Shown here piece after piece: positions 17,819 through 25,104 of a DNA stretch of 64,000 nt. The position numbers and the translations under genes are program-made. Source of the stretch: CAVPTL01 sp963794415 (lineage in GTDB: Bacteria > Actinomycetota > Thermoleophilia > Gaiellales > JAICJC01). A model generated the notes under the pieces. That model was not told the DNA's origin, ran no database searches, and saw nothing but the letters and a program-made list of their open reading frames with translations. How positions within the stretch are numbered: the first letter of the stretch is position 1; every line of letters begins with the position of its first letter. The stretch spans positions 868,001-932,000 of the forward strand of contig CAWCDI010000001.1 in assembly GCA_963794415.1 (NCBI GenBank). Direction: 5' to 3'.

Positions 17819-18349
17819 ATGACTCCCCTGAAGCTGGACGAGATCGACGGGAGCATCGGCGAGGCGTGGGCCGGTGACATCCCCAACGGCAGCCACATCA
17901 ACGTGGCCATCGCACGGCGCGGATCACCCACCGCAGCGGCAGCCGCAACGGCGTTTGCCGTTCCCGGGCCGGGACACGCCCCGGTGGTCTGCTGCCTCGG
18001 CGCGGGCTTCGCGGTGCGACCCGCGACCATCGTGCTCAACAAGGCCACGGCCACGGAGGAGCTGCACTCCCTGCTGACGTGGGGCGCGGCCCAGCTCGGC
18101 ATCGGCTCGGGCGTGATGGACGCCGTGGCGAGCGGCGTGATCGCCCGCAGCATCGTCGACGACCTCGTGCTGCTCGTAGCCGTGTGGGTCGATCCCGACG
18201 CCACCGACAAGGTGGCCGTGCGCGCGGCCAACCGCGAGGCGACGTACCGGGCGATCGAGGACGCGTTCAACCGCGACCGCGACTCGCGCATCAAGGAGCT
18301 GCTCGAGCTGCGAAACACCGCCACGAACGTCTTCTACGAAACGAGCTAG
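17819..18349 (+). CDS. Formaldehyde-activating enzyme (Fae) family protein
   Basis: The 176-residue protein matches the Fae fold pattern along its length: IGEAWAGDIPNGSHINVAI, PGHAPVVCCL, IVLNKAT, WGAAQLGIGSGVMDAVASGVI and DDLVLLVAVWVDPDA. His26 in GSHIN occupies the position of the catalytic His of Fae. Classical Fae condenses formaldehyde with tetrahydromethanopterin, while distant homologues have other or unknown roles. Here it is the gene after a peptide ABC transporter and before an enolase-superfamily enzyme. That is not a methylotrophy operon, and no methanopterin genes are visible in the window. The function may be a related carbonyl or cofactor condensation. Family confidence is high, activity uncertain. 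Confidence 0.82.
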   Translation: MTPLKLDEIDGSIGEAWAGDIPNGSHINVAIARRGSPTAAAAATAFAVPGPGHAPVVCCLGAGFAVRPATIVLNKATATEELHSLLTWGAAQLGIGSGVMDAVASGVIARSIVDDLVLLVAVWVDPDATDKVAVRAANREATYRAIEDAFNRDRDSRIKELLELRNTATNVFYETS

Positions 18350-18351
18350 CG

Positions 18352-19461
18352 GTGCGGATCACGGCGGTCGAGACCCGCGTCTATCGCCATCCCATCGACC
18401 CGCCGCTCAGCGCCGCGTGGGATCCCGAGCCGCGCCGCTTTCAGGAGGCCACCATCGTCTCGGTGACCACCGATGAGGGCGTCACCGGCCACGCCAGCGG
18501 CGACGCGCTCCCCGACCGGGCGCAGCTGGAGCGCCTCGTGGTGGGCCTCGACCCGTTCCGCACGGAGGTGATCCGCGGCATCTGCGAGACGGTGGACTTC
18601 CACGCGGCCCGCCCGTGGACGCTCGAGGCCGCGGTGTGGGACGTCGTCGGCCGGGCCTCAGGGCAGCCGCTCTGGAGGCTCCTCGGCGGACGCTCGGAGC
18701 GCCTGCTCGCATACGCCTCGGCAGCGCACATGGTGGAGCCGGCCGAGCGCGCCCGGCGGGCGGTGGCGCTGCGCGATGCCGGCGTCGGGGCGATGAAGCT
18801 CCGCTTCGGCCTGGGCGACTGGCGCACCGACGTCGAGGCCGTGGCGCAGGTGCGCGACGCCGTCGGCACCGGCATGGAGATCATGGTGGACGCCAACCAG
18901 GGGTGGCGGATGCCGGGTGATCTGCGGCCGCGCTGGGACGTCGCCGAGGCAGCGCAGTGCGCCCGGGCGCTCGAGCCGCTGGGCGTGTACTGGCTGGAGG
19001 AGCCGCTGGCGACCGACGACATCGACGGATATGCCGCGCTTCGCCGCCGCACCGATCTGCGGATCGCGGCCGGGGAGATGGTGCGTAGCGCCGCTGAGGC
19101 GCGGGATCTGGTGGTGCGGGGCGGGGTGGACGTGATCCAGACCGACGTGATGCTGGCGGGCGGGATCGGCGGCTGCCGGCAGGTGTCGGCGCTTGCTGAC
19201 CTCTACCGCCGGGCGTGGTCGCCGCACACGTGGTCGAACGGCTACGGGCTGGTGGTCAACCTGCATGCTGCGCTCGCGTTCTCGGCGGGGACGTACGTGG
19301 AGGTGCCGTTCGATCCGCCCGAGTGGAGCGCCGCTGCGCGCGATTGGCTCCTCCCGGCCCCGGTCGAGATCGCCCCCGACGGCACCATCGTGCCGCCTCC
19401 CGGCCCGGGCCTCGGGATCGAGCCGGACTTCGATCGTCTGGAGCAGTGGCGGGTCGCCTGA
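18352..19461 (+). CDS. Enolase-superfamily enzyme (mandelate racemase/muconate lactonizing type)
   Basis: The 369-residue protein has the N-terminal capping domain and the TIM barrel of the mandelate racemase/MLE subgroup. Visible catalytic elements are K149-x-R151 (MKLRFG), metal ligands D180 (VDANQGW), E216 (EEP) and E242 (AAGEM), and the general-base His292 (SPHTW). This combination suggests an acid-sugar dehydratase-like or racemase reaction on a carboxylate substrate. The GTG start is 2 bp after the Fae-family stop, and it closes the plus-strand island. The substrate cannot be named from sequence. Confidence 0.87.
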   Translation: MRITAVETRVYRHPIDPPLSAAWDPEPRRFQEATIVSVTTDEGVTGHASGDALPDRAQLERLVVGLDPFRTEVIRGICETVDFHAARPWTLEAAVWDVVGRASGQPLWRLLGGRSERLLAYASAAHMVEPAERARRAVALRDAGVGAMKLRFGLGDWRTDVEAVAQVRDAVGTGMEIMVDANQGWRMPGDLRPRWDVAEAAQCARALEPLGVYWLEEPLATDDIDGYAALRRRTDLRIAAGEMVRSAAEARDLVVRGGVDVIQTDVMLAGGIGGCRQVSALADLYRRAWSPHTWSNGYGLVVNLHAALAFSAGTYVEVPFDPPEWSAAARDWLLPAPVEIAPDGTIVPPPGPGLGIEPDFDRLEQWRVA

Positions 19462-19477
19462 TTGTAGAATCAGCCGG

Positions 19478-19729
19478 ATGTGGATTGTCTGGGCGGCTCT
19501 ACTCGGCTTGATGGTTGGTGCGATCGCTCGTCTGATCGTGCCCGGTGACCACCCGCGCGGGGTGCTGATCACCGTCGTGATCGGCATCGTCGGGGCGGAG
19601 CTCGCGACGATCGTGCTCCACATCGCCGGCCTGCGCGGCTCGGCGGGCCTTCTGGGCTCGGTGCTCGGCGCGGTGGTGCTGCTGCTGATCCTGCAGTCGC
19701 TCTCGAACCGCTCCCGCCCAGCGCACTGA
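19478..19729 (+). CDS. GlsB/YeaQ/YmgE family small membrane protein
   Basis: The 83-residue protein has three hydrophobic segments with the family pattern GLMVGAIARLIVPGDHPRG, then ITVVIGIVGAELAT and LLGSVLGAVVLLLILQ. It belongs to the transglycosylase-associated/GlsB group of small stress-related membrane proteins. TAGAAT (19465-19470) is a possible -10 very close to the ATG, and it sits within a short inverted repeat CTGATT-GTAG-AATCAG at the end of the upstream gene. The function of the family is poorly defined. Confidence 0.8.
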   Translation: MWIVWAALLGLMVGAIARLIVPGDHPRGVLITVVIGIVGAELATIVLHIAGLRGSAGLLGSVLGAVVLLLILQSLSNRSRPAH

Positions 19730-19758
19730 CGAGTACCGGTGGTGGTGAAGACCGGCTC

Positions 19759-19789
19759 TGAATAGACGGTGCCAGGCACTGGTTATTCA
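19759..19789. repeat. 31-bp REP-like palindromic repeat, left copy
   Basis: An imperfect palindrome with TGAATA/TTATTCA ends and the core GTGCC-A-GGCAC. Its reverse complement matches the copy at 20414-20444 at 27 of 31 positions, so the two copies bracket the intervening gene in inverted orientation. Confidence 0.75.
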
Positions 19790-19804
19790 CGCTATGGTCG
19801 AACG

Positions 19805-20416
19805 GTGTGGTTCGATCACATCCCGTGGGCTGTCGCCGACCTCGACTCCGCGAGCGATGAGTTCCGGCGCCTTCACGGACTTGGCTGGTCGGGCGAGGGG
19901 CGGCACCCCCAAGGCACGCTGACCCGAGTCATTCCGATCGCGCCGACGCAGTACATCGAGCTGCTCCAGGCCTACGACACGTCGCTCGAGTGGGGTGCAG
20001 ATGTGGCTGCGGCGGTCGCCCGGAGGGAGCCGCTGCTCGGATGGTCGATCGAGGTGGACGACATTGAGTCGGTGTCCTCGCGCACCGGTATCGCGATTCA
20101 CGATGGAACCGTCGAGCTCGAGGACGGATCGCGTGGCGGCTGGAAGTCGGTCAGCCCCCAGGACGACGACCTGCCGTTCTTCATCCGATACGGCCGCTCT
20201 CATGGGGAGCGGGTCACCGGCAATCAGGAGCGATTCGCGGCGGCCGCACACACCTGTGACCCGGCGGGTATCACCTGGGTCGAGGTCGGAGGCGACGAAC
20301 CCGAGCTGCGCCGCTGGATCGGTGACACCGAGCTGGAAATACGATTCGTCGGCGGACGGCCGGGCCTGCACCGTTTTGCCGTGGGCACATCGGGCGGGGA
20401 GCTCGTGCTGCCGTGA
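19805..20416 (+). CDS. Glyoxalase-like (VOC superfamily) domain protein
   Basis: The 203-residue protein starts FDHIPWAVADLDSA, the typical entry of a glyoxalase_3/VOC-like domain, followed by a pattern of beta-alpha-beta units (YIELLQAYD, LGWSIEVDDIESV, ITWVEVGG). No metal-ligand set is obvious, so a catalytic role is open. The gene is bracketed by inverted 31-bp repeats; the right repeat supplies its TGA stop. It uses more A/T-ending codons (gat, ctt, gga, caa, att) than the neighbouring miaB. This suggests later acquisition as a unit. The start is GTG; ATTCAC just upstream belongs to the left repeat. Confidence 0.72.
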   Translation: MWFDHIPWAVADLDSASDEFRRLHGLGWSGEGRHPQGTLTRVIPIAPTQYIELLQAYDTSLEWGADVAAAVARREPLLGWSIEVDDIESVSSRTGIAIHDGTVELEDGSRGGWKSVSPQDDDLPFFIRYGRSHGERVTGNQERFAAAAHTCDPAGITWVEVGGDEPELRRWIGDTELEIRFVGGRPGLHRFAVGTSGGELVLP

Positions 20417-20444
20417 ATATTTAGTGCCTGGCACCGTTTATTCA
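20414..20444. repeat. 31-bp REP-like palindromic repeat, right copy
   Basis: An imperfect palindrome, TGAATA...GTGCC-T-GGCAC...TATTCA, inverted relative to the copy at 19759-19789 (27/31 identical after reverse complementing). Its first three bases form the stop codon of the glyoxalase-like gene, and its end is 19 bp before the miaB ATG. Confidence 0.75.
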
Positions 20445-20462
20445 CCGGGTACAGTTCGGCGG

Positions 20463-21782
20463 ATGCGGACGTACTCGGTCACAACCTTCGGCTGCCAGAT
20501 GAACGTGCACGACTCCGAGCGCATCAAGGGCCTGCTCGAGTCGTCGGGGCTGGGGGAGGCGCAGGACGCCTCCGACGCGGACGTCATCGTCTTCAACACG
20601 TGCACCATCCGCGAGAAGGCCGACGAGCGCCTCGTCCAGCACCTCATGAACGCGCGCGTCGCCAAGCAGCGCGATCCCGACAAGCTCATCGTCGTCGGCG
20701 GCTGCTGGTCGGAGTCGATGAAGGACACGCTCTTCGAGGAGTACCCGTTCGTCGACTTCGCCTTCGGCCCGGGAAACATCCACCGCCTGGGCGAGTACAT
20801 CACCGCCGGCGGCGCCATCCCGCGCGGGCACTTCTCCACGTTCGACAACTTTGCCGGCGAGCTGCCCCTCAAGCGCGACCGCGAGCACCAGGCCTGGCTC
20901 CAGATCTCGACCGGCTGCAACTGCAACTGCGCCTACTGCATCGTCCCCGCCGTCCGCGGCCGCGAGAACAGCCGCCTGCCGGCCGACCTGCTCGCCGAGG
21001 CTTCGGCGCTCGCCGATGACGGCGTCATCGAGCTCACGCTGCTCGGCCAGAACGTGAATGCCTACGGCCGCGACCTGCGCCCGGCGATCGACACGAGCTT
21101 CGCGAAGCTCCTGCGCGGGCTCGACGCGATCGACGGCATCGGCCGCATCCGCTACACGAGCCCGCACCCCAAGGACATGCGCGCCGACGTGATCGCCGCC
21201 ATGGCCGAGTGCGACGCGGTGTGCGAGCAGCTGCACCTGCCGGTGCAGTCGGGCTCCACCCGCGTGCTCAAGGCCATGCGCCGCACCTACACCCGCGAGC
21301 GCTACATCAAGCTGGTCGGCGACATCCGCGCGGCCATGCCCCAGATCGCGCTCACCACCGACATCATCGTCGGCTTCCCGGGCGAGACCGACGCCGACTT
21401 CGAGGACACGCTCTCGCTCTACGACGAGATCGGCTACGACCACGCGTTCACCTTCGTGTTCTCGCCGCGCCGCGGCACCGAGGCCGCCCGGATGGACGAC
21501 CAGGTGCCCGACGAGGTCAAGAAGGAGCGCATCCAGCGGCTCGTCGATCTGGTGCAGCACCACGCTGCGCTGCGAAACCAGGCCCTCATCGGCACCGTGC
21601 AGGAGGTGCTCGTCGAGGGGCCGAGCCGTACGGATCCCGAGGTGCTCCGCGGGCGCACGCGCGGCAACAAGGCCGTCAACTTCCACGGCGACGCGGCAGC
21701 GGGCGACCTCGTGGACGTGGTCATCGACCGCTCCACCAGCCAGACGCTGGCCGGCCGGGTGCACGCGCCCGCCGCGGTCTGA
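20463..21782 (+). CDS. miaB: tRNA-2-methylthio-N6-dimethylallyladenosine synthase MiaB
   Basis: The 439-residue methylthiotransferase has all three parts. The N-terminal UPF0004 domain has FGCQMN, FNTCTIR and GGCW cysteines for one FeS cluster. The radical-SAM core has CNCNCAYC (CxxxCxxC near residues 156-163) and VGFPGETDADFEDTL. A C-terminal TRAM domain begins near residue 375. It adds the methylthio group to i6A37 of tRNAs reading UNN codons. It is followed 3 bp later by miaA, which makes the i6A37 substrate, a logical pairing. Confidence 0.96.
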   Translation: MRTYSVTTFGCQMNVHDSERIKGLLESSGLGEAQDASDADVIVFNTCTIREKADERLVQHLMNARVAKQRDPDKLIVVGGCWSESMKDTLFEEYPFVDFAFGPGNIHRLGEYITAGGAIPRGHFSTFDNFAGELPLKRDREHQAWLQISTGCNCNCAYCIVPAVRGRENSRLPADLLAEASALADDGVIELTLLGQNVNAYGRDLRPAIDTSFAKLLRGLDAIDGIGRIRYTSPHPKDMRADVIAAMAECDAVCEQLHLPVQSGSTRVLKAMRRTYTRERYIKLVGDIRAAMPQIALTTDIIVGFPGETDADFEDTLSLYDEIGYDHAFTFVFSPRRGTEAARMDDQVPDEVKKERIQRLVDLVQHHAALRNQALIGTVQEVLVEGPSRTDPEVLRGRTRGNKAVNFHGDAAAGDLVDVVIDRSTSQTLAGRVHAPAAV

Positions 21783-21785
21783 TCA

Positions 21786-22688
21786 ATGCTGCCCGCAATC
21801 GCGATCTTCGGCCCGACGGCGTCGGGCAAGAGCGCGGTGGCACTCGAGCTGGCCACCCGGCTGAACGGCGAGATCCTCTCGTGCGACGCCATGCAGGCCT
21901 ACCGCGGCCTGCCTGTCCTCACCAACCAGCCGTCTGCCGCTGAGCTCGCCGCCGTGCGGCACCACCTGGTGGGCATCTGGCCGCTGGGTCACGAGGGCTC
22001 GGTGGCCGAGTTCGGGGCGCTGGCACACGCAGCAGCCGACGACGTGATCGCCCGCGGGCGCCGGCCCGTGTTCGCAGGCGGCAGCGGCCTCTACCTGCGC
22101 GCTGCGGTCGGCGAGCTGCACGCCCGGCCGCAACCCGACCCGCGGCAGCGGGCCGAGATCGGCGCGCTCTACGACCGCGATCCGGCCGCGGCGCACGCAA
22201 AGCTCCAGCTGGTGGATCCCGCGGTCGGAGCCGCCGTGCACCCCAACGACCGCCGGCGGGTGGTGAGGGGGCTCGAGCTGCACGCTGCGGGCACCAGCCT
22301 CGCGCCCGATGCCGACACCCTGTGGGCCCCGGACACCCGCGTGCCCACGGTGGCGATCGGCCTCGACCTGCCCCGCGAGACGGGCGACGAGCGGATCGCC
22401 GCCCGCACCCGGGCGATGTTCGAGGCCGGGGTGGAGGAGGAGGTGCGCGCGGCCCTTGCAGGCCACGAGCTCTCGCTCACCGCCGCGCGCATCCACGGCC
22501 TCCAGGACGTCACCGCGGTGCTCGCCGGCGAGATCGACCGCGCCGAGGCCATCCGCCGCCTCACCCTGCGCACGCGCCAGTACGCAAAGCGCCAGCGCAC
22601 GTGGATGCGGCGGGTCGCGGGCATCACCGTGCTGGACGCCGACCGCCCCGCGGCGGCAGTCGCTGCCGACATCCAGGAGCTGCTGTGA
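21786..22688 (+). CDS. miaA: tRNA dimethylallyltransferase MiaA
   Basis: The 300-residue protein has the P-loop GPTASGKSAVALELA near the N-terminus, the substrate motif SCDAMQAYRGL, FAGGSGLYLRA, and the C-terminal TRQYAKRQRTWMR. It transfers a dimethylallyl group to A37 of tRNAs. The gene follows miaB by 3 bp and overlaps the next small membrane gene by four bases (GTGA). Confidence 0.96.
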   Translation: MLPAIAIFGPTASGKSAVALELATRLNGEILSCDAMQAYRGLPVLTNQPSAAELAAVRHHLVGIWPLGHEGSVAEFGALAHAAADDVIARGRRPVFAGGSGLYLRAAVGELHARPQPDPRQRAEIGALYDRDPAAAHAKLQLVDPAVGAAVHPNDRRRVVRGLELHAAGTSLAPDADTLWAPDTRVPTVAIGLDLPRETGDERIAARTRAMFEAGVEEEVRAALAGHELSLTAARIHGLQDVTAVLAGEIDRAEAIRRLTLRTRQYAKRQRTWMRRVAGITVLDADRPAAAVAADIQELL

Positions 22689-23089
22689 CCACCCCGCGCA
22701 GGGAGAGCGACGCCGTGCGCGAGGCGCGCGACGCGTTCGTGATCGTGGTGGCGTGCCTGCCGATCGTGCTCGCCGTCTCGGTGCTGGTCGGCGCGGGCAC
22801 CGACGAGGTGGTGCTCTGGCTCCAGCGGGTCACCGCCCCCGCGGTCATGGCCGCGCTCCTTCTGGGCACGCTCGCCTCGGCCCTGGTGCTGGCCGACCGG
22901 GCCGGCCGCCAGTTCCTGCAGCTGCGCCCGCATCCCATCAGCCGCTGGCCGCTGATCCTCGTGGCAGTGCTCGTCGGCGTCATCCTCGTTGCCGGCATCC
23001 CCACGACGTGGCCCATCGTGATCGGCTGCACCATCGTCTGCGCGGTGCTGGGCAGCATCATCGTGGTCGGCTCCCTCGTCCAGAGCTGA
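22685..23089 (+). CDS. Predicted membrane protein, unknown function
   Basis: The 134-residue protein has a short charged N-terminus and about four hydrophobic stretches (FVIVVACLPIVLAVSVLVG, AVMAALLLGTLASALVLA, WPLILVAVLVGVILVAG, IVIGCTIVCAVLGSIIVVG). No domain is recognised. The GTG start overlaps the miaA stop, and dapF follows 24 bp later, so it is translated within the miaB-miaA-dapF run. Confidence 0.7.
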   Translation: MTTPRRESDAVREARDAFVIVVACLPIVLAVSVLVGAGTDEVVLWLQRVTAPAVMAALLLGTLASALVLADRAGRQFLQLRPHPISRWPLILVAVLVGVILVAGIPTTWPIVIGCTIVCAVLGSIIVVGSLVQS

Positions 23090-23113
23090 GCGATCTGGAT
23101 AAGCTGCGGCCCC

Positions 23114-23917
23114 ATGCGATTCGAGAAGTTCCAGGCCGCCGGCAACGCCTATCTGGTGATGGAGGGCGAGGGCCCGGAGGGCGGCATCCCCGAGCGGCAC
23201 GTCCAGCGCATCTGCCACGCCGACTACGGCGCGGGCTCCGACGGCATCCTCGAGATCCTGCCGTCGCAGGTGGCCCACGCCCGCGTGCGCATCTACAACC
23301 CCGACGGCGGCCAGGCCGAGTTCTCGGGCAACGGCAGCCGCATCGCAGTCGCCTACCTCTGCCGCCGCGACGGCCTCGCGGGAGTCAAGATCGAGACGGT
23401 GAAGGGCATCGTCGACGGCGCGGTTGACGGCACCTCGGTCACCATCGATGCCGGAGTCGCGGCGCTCGACGGCCCCGACCACGTCAAGGGCGACGGCCCG
23501 CCGCCCGCCGCGGCCTATACCTACGTGAACGTGGGCAATCCCCACTGCGTGATGCGCGCCGACGACGTCGACGACCTCGACCTCCCGGCCATCGGGCCTG
23601 CGATCGAGCACCACAGCTGGTTTCCCAACCGCACCAACGTGGAGTTCTACCGGCCGCTCGGGCCCAACGACATCCGCATGCGGGTGTGGGAGCGCGGCGC
23701 GGGCGAGACGCTCTCGTCGGGCAGCGGATCCACCGCCGCTGCAGTCGCGGCCGTGACCGCCGGCGACGTGGCGAGCCCTGTGACAGTCCATACCGACGGA
23801 GGCAACCTGGTGATCGAGATCGATGACGCGCTCAACATCCGCATGACCGGGCCTGTAGAGCCCGTGCTCGCCGGCACCTTCGACGCGGTGTTCGTCGCAG
23901 GGCTGGAGCGGCTCTGA
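23114..23917 (+). CDS. dapF: Diaminopimelate epimerase-like protein lacking both catalytic cysteines
   Basis: The 267-residue protein aligns throughout with DapF: FEKFQAAGNAYLV, IYNPDGGQAEFSGNGSRI, VGNPHCV, WERGAGET and a C-terminal GPVEPVLAGTF. DapF interconverts LL- and meso-diaminopimelate with two cysteines. Here Ile77 replaces the first (GNGxRC becomes GNGSRI) and Ser202 the second (ACGTG becomes SSGSG). The substrate-binding residues around GNG and ERGAGET remain. It overlaps the start of a DapL-like aminotransferase by one base, so the DAP pathway context is strong. Whether it epimerises by another chemistry or has a different role is open. Confidence 0.85.
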   Translation: MRFEKFQAAGNAYLVMEGEGPEGGIPERHVQRICHADYGAGSDGILEILPSQVAHARVRIYNPDGGQAEFSGNGSRIAVAYLCRRDGLAGVKIETVKGIVDGAVDGTSVTIDAGVAALDGPDHVKGDGPPPAAAYTYVNVGNPHCVMRADDVDDLDLPAIGPAIEHHSWFPNRTNVEFYRPLGPNDIRMRVWERGAGETLSSGSGSTAAAVAAVTAGDVASPVTVHTDGGNLVIEIDDALNIRMTGPVEPVLAGTFDAVFVAGLERL

Positions 23918-25083
23918 TGCGGCTCGCCAGACGCGTCTCGGACCTGCCGCCGTACCTCTTCGCCGAGCTCGAGCGAAAGATCGCCGAGCGCCGCGCCGCC
24001 GGCATCGACGTCATCTCGCTGGGCATCGGCGATCCCGACCTGCCGACACCCGACGTGGTGGTGCAGGAGGCCCAGCGTCAGGTGGCCCTCCCCGACACGC
24101 ACCAGTACCCGTCCAACCGCGGCCGCGCCGCATTCCGCGAGGCGGTCGCGACGTTCTACCAGCGGCGGTTCGGCGTCGAGCTCGATCCCGAGACCGAGAT
24201 CCTGCCGCTCCTCGGCGGTAAGGAGGGCGTCGCCCACGTGTGCTGGTCGATGCTCGACCCCGGCGACGTGTGCCTGGCCGCCGACCCCGGATACCCGGTC
24301 TACACGGGCTCCACGGCGCTCGCGGGCGCCGAGCCGGTGCTCATGCCGCTCCGGGCCGAGAACAGCTTCCAGCCCGACCTCGAGTCGTTCGGGCCGAAGG
24401 TGACCGACCGCGCCAACCTGCTCTTCTGCAACTACCCCAACAACCCCACGGGCGCGGTGATCGAGGACGACTTCTTCGACCGCCTCGCGGCGTTCGGCCT
24501 CGAGAAGGGCGTGCCGATCGTGCACGACAACGCCTACTCCGAGCTGACCTACGACGGGTACGTCGCGCCCAGCTTCCTGCAGAGCCCCGGCGCCAAGGAC
24601 GCGGGCATCGAGATGTTCTCGCTCTCGAAGGCCTACAACATGACCGGGTGGCGCGTCGGCGCCGCAGTCGGCAACGCCGAGATGATCAGGGGCCTCTGGA
24701 CGCTCAAGACCAACATCGACTCGGGCATGTTCGATGCCATCCAGATGGCGTCGGTGCCTGCACTCGAGGGCCCGCAGGACTTCGTGGGCGAGATGTGCGC
24801 CGTCTACAAGCGCCGCCGCGACCTGGTCATCGCCGCGCTGGGGGCCGTCGGCATCGACGTGCCGGCACCGAAGGGCACCATCTACATCTGGGTGCCGGTG
24901 CCCGAGGGGCACACCTCGGTGTCGTTCGCCGAGCTCGTGCTGGATCAGGCTGCGGTGGTGGTATCGCCGGGCTCCGCCTACGGGCCCAACGGCGAGGGCT
25001 ACGTGCGCCTCTCGCTCACGCTGGCCGACGAGCGCCTGATCGAGGCGGTCGGGCGCATCGAAGAGCACCTTCGGCTGGGCTGA
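23917..25083 (+). CDS. LL-diaminopimelate aminotransferase-type class I aminotransferase
   Basis: The 388-residue fold-type I PLP enzyme has ISLGIGDPDLPTP, HQYPSNRG, CNYPNNPTGAV and the PLP-lysine motif SLSKAYNMTGWRVG, which is the DapL/LL-DAP aminotransferase style. DapL converts tetrahydrodipicolinate directly to LL-DAP, bypassing the succinylase branch. Its direct coupling to the dapF-like gene (A of ATG shared with the upstream TGA) supports this role. Generic aspartate-type specificity cannot be excluded from sequence alone. Confidence 0.82.
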   Translation: MRLARRVSDLPPYLFAELERKIAERRAAGIDVISLGIGDPDLPTPDVVVQEAQRQVALPDTHQYPSNRGRAAFREAVATFYQRRFGVELDPETEILPLLGGKEGVAHVCWSMLDPGDVCLAADPGYPVYTGSTALAGAEPVLMPLRAENSFQPDLESFGPKVTDRANLLFCNYPNNPTGAVIEDDFFDRLAAFGLEKGVPIVHDNAYSELTYDGYVAPSFLQSPGAKDAGIEMFSLSKAYNMTGWRVGAAVGNAEMIRGLWTLKTNIDSGMFDAIQMASVPALEGPQDFVGEMCAVYKRRRDLVIAALGAVGIDVPAPKGTIYIWVPVPEGHTSVSFAELVLDQAAVVVSPGSAYGPNGEGYVRLSLTLADERLIEAVGRIEEHLRLG

Positions 25084-25104
25084 GCCGCTCTCTATACTGG
25101 CTCG

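Noticed and set aside
19457..19470. Short inverted repeat after the enolase-superfamily gene as a terminator
   Set aside because: The 6-bp stem CTGATT/AATCAG has no T-run and overlaps the likely -10 of the next gene, so termination is not supported.
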